From Bacillota bacterium (GTDB lineage: Bacteria > Bacillota > Clostridia > Christensenellales > Aristaeellaceae): 22,143 nt of DNA. The notes beneath the pieces were generated by a model. The model was given only the letters and a program-made list of their open reading frames with translations, was not told the DNA's origin and made no database searches. Positions 1-7,659 of this stretch are shown piece after piece. The translations under genes and the position numbers were made by a program. The stretch spans positions 1 to 22,143 of the forward strand of contig JAEYQQ010000199.1 of NCBI GenBank assembly GCA_023409955.1, given 5' to 3'. Each line of letters begins with the position of its first letter. Position 1 is the first letter of the stretch.

Positions 1-92
1 GGCTAAGATGAGCCTCCTGCTCTTCCTTGCGGGGTCACTTCCCTCCAAGATGGGAGCTTTATAAGCAGCCGATCTTTCATTGGGAGGTACAA

Positions 93-132
93 AGAAAGAC
101 CTGCCTTATCAACCAACAAGGCAGGTCTTTCT
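93..132 (-). terminator. Probable terminator hairpin after ridA
   Basis: A perfect 15-bp inverted repeat (AGAAAGACCTGCCTT at 93-107 and its complement at 118-132) encloses a 10-nt loop. It lies about 50 bases past the ridA stop. On the minus strand the stem runs out into a T-rich stretch (TCTTTCTTTGT), which fits intrinsic termination of the minus-strand operon. The first 92 bases of the window contain no gene that I can support. Confidence 0.7.
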
Positions 133-183
133 ACAATATAGCGTTTCCAAAGGGAGGTCGACCCATTGGTGGAGTCAAGCAGC

Positions 184-567
184 CTAGCCCCGCACTGCTA
201 TGCACTCTACTTCAACGGCGGCACCCAAGGGCAGTTTAGATACCTCCACACAGGTACGTGCAGGGAACTCCTTGCCGAAAGCTTCACCATAAAGCGCATT
301 GACAGCAGCGAAATCACCAAGGTTTGCTAAAAAAACTGTTGCCTTTACGATATTTTCAAGGCCAAGCCCCATTTCAGCAAGAACTGTGCGGAGATTTTCA
401 AACACCTGGGAGGCTTGCTGAAGTACACCGCCATCCACAAGCTTTCCAAGGGAAGGGTCGATTCCCAGCATACCGGACAAGTATACAGTTCCCGCAGCCT
501 CCACAGCAGTGGAATAAGGGCCTACAGCCTTGGGTCCTTTTTCCGTTAAAAAACATTTGATGTCCAT
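184..567 (-). CDS. ridA: RidA family (YjgF/YER057c/UK114) enamine/imine deaminase
   Basis: Full-length protein of 127 aa, the normal size for the family. RidA trimers hydrolyse reactive enamine and imine intermediates, such as those made from serine and threonine by PLP enzymes, and so protect cytoplasmic enzymes. The N-terminal GPYS (residues 16-19), the YLSG segment (29-32) and the C-terminal PARTCVEV with Arg104 and Glu121 are the usual active-site surroundings in the deaminase-active subgroup. It is the last gene of a minus-strand run and begins 11 bases after the upstream vanW-like gene stops. Its Shine-Dalgarno is weak (AAAGG inside the end of the upstream gene), so translational coupling is likely. 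The 15-bp hairpin beyond it probably ends transcription. The family call is secure; the exact substrate is not visible. Confidence 0.93.
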   Translation of the reverse strand: MDIKCFLTEKGPKAVGPYSTAVEAAGTVYLSGMLGIDPSLGKLVDGGVLQQASQVFENLRTVLAEMGLGLENIVKATVFLANLGDFAAVNALYGEAFGKEFPARTCVEVSKLPLGAAVEVECIAVRG

Positions 568-578
568 AAATCTGCATC

Positions 579-2162
579 TTACCTTTCTTGGATACCAACA
601 TAAACTTGCGGTGCACGCGCTTTATATGTATCTTTATCTACAGTGGTACGCTCCACTTCCCTGCCATCCACCAGCTTCACAAGATACGTTTCAATGACAT
701 GACCTTCACGGCCTTTGTCTTTGACATACCGCTCATCCACATAAGTTACATACTCTTGCTTTTTATCCTTGATGATCACTTCCTCAGGCTTTGGAATGAC
801 CTCAACCTCTTTGGCTTCCAGCTTGTAGGATACATTATCAAGAGAAAGGCCATAAATGCTTACTTCGGTAATCAGGCGCTTGCTGTTGGATGGGTCCTTT
901 TTGACTGCGGCAGTGATATAGATGTTTTCCTCTGTGTTATTCCTAAATACGAAGTCGATCTTCCGATCTTTGCTCATAAACACCGTAGCATCCTTACCTA
1001 GCTCGGTATAGCTGACAGACCCTGAATGAGGCTCCCGGTTCAGTATTTCCATCCCCGCCTCAACGGCAGCCAAATATACGTTGGTGCTTGCCTGGCAAAC
1101 ACCGCCGCCAACCCCAGGCACCAGCTCACCGTATGCATACTCCAGCGCAGTGAAGAACCCACGTTCTTCCGTGCGCCAGCCCACTACATTGTTAAAGCTG
1201 AACTTTTCACCTGGCTTTAGGATTGTTCCGTTGAGCAACTCAAAGGAACGCCGGATGTTGTTGGTACGGTTCTCTTCACTTTTGGGATCAATGCTGGTAA
1301 CGGCTCTAGAACGCAAAGACAGCTTCTTTTTAAGCATTGCAACTGTTACTTCCGGTGTGGTGAAGGTAGGCTCAATTTGGATATCACCGCCCTGCATGGA
1401 GGTCACCTTTTCATATATCTGCTGACGGAGCGGTTCAATATCCAAATGCATCCCTGGTTCCTCATTTATAAAAGTGAAAGGTTCGGAAGCATTGGCATTG
1501 AACTCAAAGGATGCGTTTTTGGGTTCACGATACACATAATCTTTCAACTGCACCAGCAGGTCATCAACGGGCTGGGTATTTGCATCCATTTTGCCGGAAT
1601 ACAGCTTGACAGGATTTGCCCTGGTCACATCGAGTTCCTGCTTGCGGTCAAATATCGTCCCGCGGTGGCCAACGGCCCATGCATTGTTCAGGGCCGAATC
1701 CGTATCATAGGTGATACCCAGCATCTGACTGTTAATCTCTTGGATGAGCGTATCTCCTGCCATCAAACGGATGGATAAACTGTCTGCCATGTTGTTCGCG
1801 TGACCGCGTATGGCATTGATCCCTTCCTGAGCCGTCATCCCGCCAAGATGGATATCATCCACATATACATTATAGGCAAATACCTTTTCATAAGGCAGTA
1901 CTTCTATGTAGACCTTCAAGTAAAATGCGCCAAAGGTTAAGATGCACAGCATGACCATCATAAACATACCACGGCCAAGCCCGAATCTTTTCTTGGACTT
2001 TTTTACCGGACCAGCCGGTGGCTGCGCGGTACGCTTTGGTATAGGCTGCTGCGGTGCTCGCCTGTCATATGGCGAAAAGCCATTGGGCGATACACTTGCC
2101 ATGTTTCTTTTTTCTGTTTTTTGGTTTTGCCGAACCGGCGGACGGTATCCTTGCTGATGCAT
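579..2162 (-). CDS. Membrane-anchored VanW family protein with C-terminal G5 domain
   Basis: 527 aa. Residues 1-64 form a Pro/Arg/Lys-rich cytoplasmic tail. One membrane helix lies at about 66-84, so the remainder is extracytoplasmic. Residues about 95-270 look like the putative peptidoglycan-binding repeats that usually precede VanW. The VanW domain covers about 300-430 and has its signature GGGVCQAST at 352-360. Residues about 448-522 resemble a G5 domain (GREGHVIETY). VanW is named from vancomycin-resistance clusters, but its biochemistry is unsettled. In Clostridia such proteins are common chromosomal wall-associated proteins, and their presence does not imply resistance. The start has AGGGAG eight or nine bases upstream. 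The gene follows the PHP gene by 48 bases and precedes ridA by 11, so the three are probably co-transcribed. Confidence 0.9.
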   Translation of the reverse strand: MHQQGYRPPVRQNQKTEKRNMASVSPNGFSPYDRRAPQQPIPKRTAQPPAGPVKKSKKRFGLGRGMFMMVMLCILTFGAFYLKVYIEVLPYEKVFAYNVYVDDIHLGGMTAQEGINAIRGHANNMADSLSIRLMAGDTLIQEINSQMLGITYDTDSALNNAWAVGHRGTIFDRKQELDVTRANPVKLYSGKMDANTQPVDDLLVQLKDYVYREPKNASFEFNANASEPFTFINEEPGMHLDIEPLRQQIYEKVTSMQGGDIQIEPTFTTPEVTVAMLKKKLSLRSRAVTSIDPKSEENRTNNIRRSFELLNGTILKPGEKFSFNNVVGWRTEERGFFTALEYAYGELVPGVGGGVCQASTNVYLAAVEAGMEILNREPHSGSVSYTELGKDATVFMSKDRKIDFVFRNNTEENIYITAAVKKDPSNSKRLITEVSIYGLSLDNVSYKLEAKEVEVIPKPEEVIIKDKKQEYVTYVDERYVKDKGREGHVIETYLVKLVDGREVERTTVDKDTYKARAPQVYVGIQER

Positions 2163-2210
2163 GCGAATTCTCCCTGTAACTCAGGTTTATCTTAAATGTG
2201 CTACAACTAA

Positions 2211-3068
2211 CTAACGTATAACTTGCCCAATTGCTTCCATGATCAACAATGAATCTTTATGTGCGCTTGACCAATGGGGCAGCATAGCGCCAATATCCAA
2301 ATGACGGCCATCCTGTCCGTGAAAATCACTGCCACCGGTGACAAGCAGCCCCGCATTTCGGGCCATGTCATCCCATAGTTTTGTGGAAGCCGGCAGATGT
2401 GAGGGATGATAGGCTTCCAAGCCCATCAAGCCTTCCTCTTTCCATTGAAAAACAAGGGCCCGTACATCATTGGGGTCCATTTTCAATAGCCCAGGATGAG
2501 CAATGACAGGTACTGCACCTTCTTCACGAAGCAGTCTGACCACCTGGGATACCATACGCTTGGGCCTTGGTTCATAGCCTGGCCGACCAGGTGACAGATA
2601 TTTATCAAAAGCATCATAGAGGGTATCCACCATGCCTTTTTTCACCATGGTTCGGCCGATATGCATGCGCCCCAGGCTTTGGGCCTGAGGCGATGAGATC
2701 TCTTCCAGGCCTATGGTTAACCCGATCGCGTCTAGTCTTTTAAGCATTTTCTGGACGCGCTCTTCCCTCTCTTGACGCATTTCCTGCATCAGAGCAAAGA
2801 GCTTTTTCATGCCGCTATGTATGCCATACCCCAGCACATGCACTTCGTTATTGCCGCCGGCGCTGATTTCAACACCTGGAATCAGCTGTATACCGGATTC
2901 CAGCGCAGCATCACCAGTCTTTTTCAGGCCTTCAATGGTGTCATGATCAGTAATGGCCAGCAGGTTAATACCCTTTTCCTTTGCCAGTTCTATGACCTTA
3001 TGGGGAGGAAACTGTCCGTCGGAAGCGTCCGTGTGCACATGTAAATCGGGCCGTAATAATTGGTGCAT
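2211..3068 (-). CDS. PHP domain metal-dependent phosphoesterase (YciV/TrpH-like)
   Basis: 285 aa from the ATG at 3068, which has AGGAG six bases upstream. An in-frame ATG 33 bases earlier lacks a comparable site, so the shorter start is preferred. The PHP metal ligands are all visible: HVH (residues 10-12), DHD (41-43), Glu67 in GVEIS, His77, His137, AHP (His191) and SDFH (Asp248, His250). Length and motif order match E. coli YciV (RNase AM, also described as a 3',5'-nucleotide bisphosphate phosphatase). A hydrolytic role on nucleotides or short RNA 5' ends in the cytoplasm is therefore likely, but the substrate is inferred from family. It lies between ftsH (120 bases upstream, with an intervening hairpin) and the VanW protein. 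Confidence 0.88.
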   Translation of the reverse strand: MHQLLRPDLHVHTDASDGQFPPHKVIELAKEKGINLLAITDHDTIEGLKKTGDAALESGIQLIPGVEISAGGNNEVHVLGYGIHSGMKKLFALMQEMRQEREERVQKMLKRLDAIGLTIGLEEISSPQAQSLGRMHIGRTMVKKGMVDTLYDAFDKYLSPGRPGYEPRPKRMVSQVVRLLREEGAVPVIAHPGLLKMDPNDVRALVFQWKEEGLMGLEAYHPSHLPASTKLWDDMARNAGLLVTGGSDFHGQDGRHLDIGAMLPHWSSAHKDSLLIMEAIGQVIR

Positions 3069-3124
3069 GGGCTTCTCCTTCCGGTTTTTTAGGCATGTCA
3101 TGATGCTGTCAAAAGGTCTAATGA

Positions 3125-3157
3125 TACAATGGAAGGGGCTATGCCCCTTCCATTGTA
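3125..3157 (-). terminator. Perfect 15-bp hairpin between ftsH and the PHP gene
   Basis: TACAATGGAAGGGGC (3125-3139) is repeated as its exact complement at 3143-3157 around a 3-nt loop. It lies 32 bases beyond the ftsH stop. On the minus strand it is not followed directly by a T tract (TCATTAGACCTTTT), so it may be a partial terminator, an RNA-processing or stability stem, or an attenuator that lowers expression of the PHP-vanW-ridA genes. Confidence 0.5.
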
Positions 3158-3188
3158 AACCATATTATGATGTCTGGTCCATCATTTC

Positions 3189-5192
3189 TTACAAGGTATG
3201 CCCGCCCTGGTCACCGGTCAATACCCTGCGCATATCCGGCTTTGGCGCTGCATTCTTTTCAGCCTTTTCTGAGGGCTTTTCTGCTTCGGGGCGGATGGTC
3301 GGCTTGGGCTCGGGATCAGGCAGTTCCTGACCATCCATGATCGCCAGAAATTCCTTTCGGGAAAGGGTTTCATGTTTCAAAAGAGCGTTAGCCAGGGCGT
3401 TGAGCTTGTCGATGTTTTCCCGCAGAATCTTGCGGGCTGTATCGTAGCTTTCATCCAGCAGGCGGCGGACTTCCTTATCAATCTGGTAAGCCACTTCCTC
3501 AGAATACTCCCTGGTATGGCCAAATTCCATGCCGACAAATACTTCCTGATCATTACCCAGGTAAATGGTACCCAAGGCATCACTCATACCAAACTGGGTA
3601 ACCATACGGCGGCAAAGCTCGGTTGCTCGCTTTAAGTCGGAAGTAGACCCGGTGGTGATATCCTCCAGTGCCTCTTGTTCGGCAGCATGACCGCCCAGCA
3701 TCATGGCAATGGTGTCTTTCAAGGCTTTGCGGCCCATGTTATCCCGTTCTTCGGTGGGCAGTGATAGGGTGTGGCCGGCAGCGCGGCCCCTGGGTACGAT
3801 GGTGATCAGATGCACTTCATCACAGCCCGGAAGCATGTGGCCTACGATGGCATGGCCTGCTTCATGATAAGCTACCTGGCGACGGTCTTTTTCGTTTACC
3901 TTATGGCTTCGCTTTTCAGGTCCCATCTGTACCCTGGCGATGGCATCGATGAGCATTTGCTGATCGATTTCCTTCTTCCGGCTGCGAGCCGCCAGAATAG
4001 CAGCCTCGTTCATCACATTTTCCAGATCTGCGCCAGTGGCATAGGGCATGCGCTTGGCTACGTTTTCAAAATCCACATCACGGGCCAGCGGCTTACCGCG
4101 GGAATGGACCTTCAAAATGTCCACACGGCCATTCAAATCGGGATAGTTTACCGTCACCTGGCGATCAAAGCGGCCGGGACGTAAAATGGCAGGATCCAAA
4201 ATGTCGCGGCGGTTGGTGGCAGCCATGACAATAACGCCTTCATTGGTAGCAAAGCCGTCCATTTCCACCAGCAGCTGGTTTAAGGTCTGCTCACGCTCGT
4301 CATGTCCGCCGCCAAGGCCTGCGCCGCGGTGACGGCCCACAGCATCAATTTCATCAATGAACACGATGGCCGGGGCAGCCCTCTTGGCCTGGTCAAACAA
4401 GTCACGCACACGGCTGGCGCCCACACCTACAAACATTTCTACAAAGTCAGAACCGGAAATAGTAAAGAAGGGCACATTGGCCTCACCGGCCACAGCCTTT
4501 GCCAGCAGCGTTTTACCGGTACCTGGAGGGCCCACCAGCAACACGCCTTTAGGGATCCTTGCACCAAGGTCAGTATAACTGGAGGGGCTGCGCAAAAAGT
4601 CAACCATTTCGCGAAGCTCTTCTTTTTCTTCATCGGCTCCAGCCACATCGGCAAAGGTAATGCGATTCTTGCTGGCATCTACCACCCTTGCACGGCTTTT
4701 GCCAAAGTTCATGACCTTGCTGTTTCCGCCACCCTGCTGACGCATGATAACAAACCAGAAAAGGACCGACACGCCCATAATCAGAAGGAAAGGCAAGAAG
4801 TCAACATACCAAGGGGTTACCAGGGGTGCGCGATATTCCACACTGAAGCTCAGGTCATTGACGGACACTTGTTCCACAGGCACATTGCGCTTTGTTGCCT
4901 CCATCAGGCGGGCGGTTTCAATAAAATCCTCACCAATGGTGGTTTCAAAATCATAATTTCTGTCAGGAAAATCGCTTTGGGCGACCTTTGTCTCTTTCAG
5001 TATACCCACCAGCGAGTTGTTGCGAATAGCCACCTTGGCCACCTGATCATTTTGGATATACTCCAACAACTTGGGGTATTCAATCCTTCGATTTTCTGTA
5101 ATTCCAAAACCGCCGTTCAAGAGAACAGCGATGATTATGAATGCACTGATGAGCACCACATAGCCCATTAAGCCTTTGGATGTGCGCTTCAA
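3189..5192 (-). CDS. ftsH: ATP-dependent zinc metalloprotease FtsH
   Basis: 667 aa, full length. FtsH is a membrane-bound AAA+ hexameric protease that degrades misassembled membrane proteins and regulatory substrates. Visible in order: membrane helix 1 (residues 10-28), an extracytoplasmic loop, membrane helix 2 (about 131-150), Walker A GPPGTGKT (221-228), Walker B IVFIDEID (276-283), the second region of homology around ATNRRDILDPAILRPGRFDR, the zinc site HEAGH (443-447), and a probable third zinc ligand, Asp519, in STSDLKRAT. The C-terminal 60 residues are a Pro/Glu/Lys-rich tail. The start codon is TTG, with AAGGAGG eight bases upstream and a clear promoter before it. It follows hpt, the arrangement seen widely in Firmicutes. 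Confidence 0.98.
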   Translation of the reverse strand: MKRTSKGLMGYVVLISAFIIIAVLLNGGFGITENRRIEYPKLLEYIQNDQVAKVAIRNNSLVGILKETKVAQSDFPDRNYDFETTIGEDFIETARLMEATKRNVPVEQVSVNDLSFSVEYRAPLVTPWYVDFLPFLLIMGVSVLFWFVIMRQQGGGNSKVMNFGKSRARVVDASKNRITFADVAGADEEKEELREMVDFLRSPSSYTDLGARIPKGVLLVGPPGTGKTLLAKAVAGEANVPFFTISGSDFVEMFVGVGASRVRDLFDQAKRAAPAIVFIDEIDAVGRHRGAGLGGGHDEREQTLNQLLVEMDGFATNEGVIVMAATNRRDILDPAILRPGRFDRQVTVNYPDLNGRVDILKVHSRGKPLARDVDFENVAKRMPYATGADLENVMNEAAILAARSRKKEIDQQMLIDAIARVQMGPEKRSHKVNEKDRRQVAYHEAGHAIVGHMLPGCDEVHLITIVPRGRAAGHTLSLPTEERDNMGRKALKDTIAMMLGGHAAEQEALEDITTGSTSDLKRATELCRRMVTQFGMSDALGTIYLGNDQEVFVGMEFGHTREYSEEVAYQIDKEVRRLLDESYDTARKILRENIDKLNALANALLKHETLSRKEFLAIMDGQELPDPEPKPTIRPEAEKPSEKAEKNAAPKPDMRRVLTGDQGGHTL

Positions 5193-5225
5193 AACCGGGT
5201 CCTCCTTATGTCAAATTGAATTTTT

Positions 5226-5254
5226 ATTATAGCACAGTCAATGTAGGAAAGCAA
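5226..5254 (-). promoter_or_regulatory. Sigma-A-type promoter of ftsH
   Basis: On the minus strand, TTGCTT (5249-5254) is followed by a 17-base spacer and a consensus TATAAT (5226-5231). The TTG start of ftsH is 34 bases beyond the -10 box. This gives ftsH a promoter independent of tilS-hpt. No full CtsR site is visible here. Confidence 0.65.
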
Positions 5255-5266
5255 ATTGACCAGGGG

Positions 5267-5824
5267 TTATTTGCTGTAAATTCTCGGGTGTAAAATGCCG
5301 ATATCCGGCAGGTTCCTGTACTTCTCATCATAATCCAGTCCATAACCCACAACAAAAGCATCAGGTATGGTAAAGCAGCAATAATCTGGTTTTAGATCCA
5401 CCCTGCGCCGTGCAGGCTTATCCAGCAAGGTTACGATACGGATGGAAGCTGGGCTGCGCTCCTCCAACGCTCTTTTCAGGTAGGACAGCGTCAGGCCGGT
5501 ATCCACAATATCCTCCACGATGAGCACATCCCGGCCCAGGATATCCCGATCTAGATCCTTGAGTATTCTCACTACGCCGGAGGTCTTGGTGGAACTCCCA
5601 TAGCTTGATATGGCCATAAACTCTGTATCCAGAGGCAGATCGATTTCACGAATCAAATCAGAATAAAACACTACAGCGCCTTTTAAGATGCCGATCATCA
5701 CAGGCTCCTTACCGGCATAATCCTTGGTGATGGTATCCCCCATCTTTTTGATGGCCTTGCCGATTTCTTCCCTGGTGACCAGAATAGATTCCAAATCGGC
5801 ATACATTTTAGCGCTGGTGTCCAT
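5267..5824 (-). CDS. hpt: Hypoxanthine phosphoribosyltransferase
   Basis: 185 aa. It salvages hypoxanthine and guanine by transferring the phosphoribosyl group of PRPP to give IMP and GMP in the cytoplasm. The PRPP-binding motif VLIVEDIVDTGLTL is at residues 100-113. The ILKGA loop (46-50) and the C-terminal hood segment FVVGYGLDYDEKYRNLP (158-174) are typical of bacterial HPRT. The ATG at 5824 has AAGGAG nine or ten bases upstream. Two other ATGs between the ribosome site and this start are out of frame. The gene lies 17 bases after tilS, forming the conserved tilS-hpt pair; in Bacillus and Listeria the two products interact and influence ftsH expression. Confidence 0.96.
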   Translation of the reverse strand: MDTSAKMYADLESILVTREEIGKAIKKMGDTITKDYAGKEPVMIGILKGAVVFYSDLIREIDLPLDTEFMAISSYGSSTKTSGVVRILKDLDRDILGRDVLIVEDIVDTGLTLSYLKRALEERSPASIRIVTLLDKPARRRVDLKPDYCCFTIPDAFVVGYGLDYDEKYRNLPDIGILHPRIYSK

Positions 5825-5841
5825 ACATCATGTCTCCTTTA

Positions 5842-7302
5842 TTATACGCTTGGTTCATCCATTGTAATCTCCCAAGGTAAAAGCCCCTTCCAAGAAAGCA
5901 AAACGACATCCATTTCATCATCACCTATGGAAGCCGCTCCCGATGGGCCGACCCCCGGTGCCCAAAGCACCGTTTCGCCTTTTGCGATAATAGGAAGTTG
6001 ATCCCTAAATGGCCTGTCCACATGCCGGTCAATCAAGGTCTGCTTAAATTTTTGATTTCCCCGGCCATGAAACAGCGGGAACATATCACCCTGCCTGCGA
6101 AAACGTACCACTGCACCTTCAAGGGCTGATAGGCAAACCGCCTGACATTTGATACCATCGCCCATGTCCATCCCCCGATGCCATGGTACGGCAGTGATTA
6201 ACGAGTTCCCAAATACCGTATCACCGCTTACTTGAATAGCCACTTCCGCCGGTTGAGACGGAGGATTGGGTGGAATCAGAAACAACCTGGTTTCACTGCG
6301 TTCGCCCCTTACATTTCCCGGAAGGTTTATCGCCTTTCCGGAAAGCCCCAAGGCACAGTCCAGCAATTCTTCAGTCTTATCAAAATCCAGTGAGAACATG
6401 CTTCTATGCATCATCATACCCATGGAACAGACTGCCGAATCCCAAAATGCCCGGATCATCCGGCGAGCAATGGCCCGGTGGCTTTTTTTCAGCACATCAC
6501 AGTTTACAAAACAGAGCGATTTCTCAAACCGTGCATACGCCCTTAAATAGCCTTTTGCCTCGCTTTGCCACCAAGCTTCCTCATCGGCTATCAGTTTAGC
6601 CGTACGGCCCATAGCTGCGATGCACCCGGGCGCCATTGCTTCAAGCAGGGGCATAATATCCAGGCGAAGCCTGTTGCGCAGTGTTACCGGCTGGCTGTTG
6701 GTGGCATCCTCCCGCCATGAAAGACCCTGCTCCATAAGTGCTTGGCAAAGAACATCACGCCGAAATGATAAAAGCGGCCGTACCAGCAATCCGCCTGAAA
6801 AGGGCTGGCTTACCTCCATACCTGTCAAACCAGCCTGCCCGCTGCCACGCATTAAGTGCATTAGTATGGTCTCTGCCTGATCATCCATATGGTGGGCCAG
6901 CAGCAGCGCTTTTGCACCGCTTTTGCCCATGGCCTTTTGGAAGCATTCATAGCGCAGTATCCTGGCTGCTTCCTCCATGCCTGCCGATTGACTTGCCATA
7001 GCCGCTCTCACATCCACCGTATAGTGGAGAAGCGGCACGGATAGCTGGCGGCATAACGTTTGAACAAAGACAGCATCGCCCTGGGAGGCTTCACCCCTTA
7101 GACCATGATTCACGTGCACCGCTGTCAATGAAAAATCATGCGCATCGCACAAGCCGGCCATGGCGTGTAAAAGTGCCACGGAATCTGCACCGCCTGATAC
7201 ACCCACCAGCAGCATACTGCCGCCTTGCAGGAGGCCCAGCGACTGAAGTTCCTTGTGAAGAGCCGGCATTAGCATTGAGCGCATGATATTTTTCATGGGC
7301 AT
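5842..7302 (-). CDS. tilS: tRNA(Ile)-lysidine synthetase
   Basis: TilS ligates lysine to C34 of the CAU-anticodon tRNA-Ile using ATP, so that the tRNA reads AUA and is charged with isoleucine. The PP-loop motif SGGADS is at residues 36-41 from this start. HVNHGLRG and LLAHHMDDQAETILMHLMRGSG follow as in the N-terminal N-type ATPase domain. The C-terminal substrate-binding domain is recognisable in RRQGDMFPL and RPFRDQLPII. The start is uncertain: the frame is open to a GTG at 7353, and ATGs occur at 7302, 7296, 7284, 7275 and 7269. None has a convincing Shine-Dalgarno. The family usually has about 20-35 residues before the PP-loop, which favours 7302 or a later ATG. A -10-like TACAAT abuts the 7302 ATG. 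Confidence 0.93.
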   Translation of the reverse strand: MPMKNIMRSMLMPALHKELQSLGLLQGGSMLLVGVSGGADSVALLHAMAGLCDAHDFSLTAVHVNHGLRGEASQGDAVFVQTLCRQLSVPLLHYTVDVRAAMASQSAGMEEAARILRYECFQKAMGKSGAKALLLAHHMDDQAETILMHLMRGSGQAGLTGMEVSQPFSGGLLVRPLLSFRRDVLCQALMEQGLSWREDATNSQPVTLRNRLRLDIMPLLEAMAPGCIAAMGRTAKLIADEEAWWQSEAKGYLRAYARFEKSLCFVNCDVLKKSHRAIARRMIRAFWDSAVCSMGMMMHRSMFSLDFDKTEELLDCALGLSGKAINLPGNVRGERSETRLFLIPPNPPSQPAEVAIQVSGDTVFGNSLITAVPWHRGMDMGDGIKCQAVCLSALEGAVVRFRRQGDMFPLFHGRGNQKFKQTLIDRHVDRPFRDQLPIIAKGETVLWAPGVGPSGAASIGDDEMDVVLLSWKGLLPWEITMDEPSV

Positions 7303-7331
7303 ATTGTACCTATTCTGACCTTTGTGCGCAA
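7303..7331 (-). promoter_or_regulatory. Candidate tilS promoter
   Basis: On the minus strand, TTGCGC (7326-7331, a poor -35) is separated by 17 bases from TACAAT (7303-7308). Transcription would be expected to begin about seven bases past the -10, around 7296, which is itself an ATG in the tilS frame. The -35 match is only three of six, so this is tentative. Confidence 0.35.
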
Positions 7332-7366
7332 GTGCTTCACGGCTTTTTTTCACACATTATTCATTA

Positions 7367-7445
7367 TTTGACCATACATGCCCCCATGGAGCAATAAAAA
7401 GGGTAAAAGTTTGACCTTTCCATATCAGTATACCTTGATGGTCAA
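7367..7445. promoter_or_regulatory. Scattered CtsR-like heptads between tilS and hsp20
   Basis: Single copies of the CtsR heptad occur at 7367-7373 and 7410-7416 (TTTGACC, i.e. GGTCAAA on the minus strand) and, in the opposite orientation with one change, at 7439-7445 (GGTCAAG). Each lacks an adjacent partner heptad, so these are half-sites at best. They may be relics or auxiliary contacts near the tandem site at 7542-7558. Confidence 0.35.
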
Positions 7446-7463
7446 GTTTTAAAACTTTATGAT
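7435..7463 (+). promoter_or_regulatory. Candidate upstream promoter of hsp20
   Basis: TTGATG (7435-7440), a 17-base spacer and TATGAT (7458-7463) form a plausible sigma-A promoter, with a CtsR-like heptad (7439-7445) overlapping the -35. It would give a leader of about 190 bases before the hsp20 start. Confidence 0.4.
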
Positions 7464-7541
7464 AGATTTAGTTTTAATGAGATATTTGAAGATAAATAGC
7501 TGTTTTTTGCATCAGAAGAGTCAATATCGCCCTAATTTTAC

Positions 7542-7558
7542 TTTGACCTTCTTTGACC
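7542..7558 (-). promoter_or_regulatory. CtsR operator (tandem heptad)
   Basis: On the minus strand the site reads GGTCAAAGAAGGTCAAA: two GGTCAAA heptads separated by GAA. This exactly satisfies the published CtsR consensus (A/G)GTCAAA-NAN-(A/G)GTCAAA. It overlaps the -35 box of the proximal hsp20 promoter, the usual place for CtsR repression of heat-shock genes. CtsR itself is not encoded in the window. Confidence 0.8.
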
Positions 7559-7571
7559 TTTGTTGTACGAT
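7543..7571 (+). promoter_or_regulatory. Proximal promoter of hsp20
   Basis: TTGACC (7543-7548), a 17-base spacer and TACGAT (7566-7571). The -35 lies inside the first CtsR heptad, so CtsR binding would block RNA polymerase. The leader to the start codon is about 80 bases and otherwise A-rich. Confidence 0.6.
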
Positions 7572-7659
7572 AATGCCACGGAAAGAGAACCTAACAGAAA
7601 AGAGGTTCCTCTCCAATATAGAAATAAAAAATCCAAACAATTATCAAGGAGGATCACAT

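Noticed and set aside
579..2162. Vancomycin-resistance gene
   Set aside because: VanW-domain proteins are common in Clostridia outside resistance clusters; no vanA/B ligase, vanH or vanX is present.
4302..5171. Long plus-strand open frame of 289 codons opposite ftsH
   Set aside because: It is the antisense shadow of the strongly conserved ftsH coding sequence, with no recognisable domain and no ribosome site.
7459..7659. In-frame N-terminal extension of hsp20
   Set aside because: It contains the promoter and CtsR operator; the strong Shine-Dalgarno is at 7646-7652 and the protein from 7660 has normal Hsp20 length.
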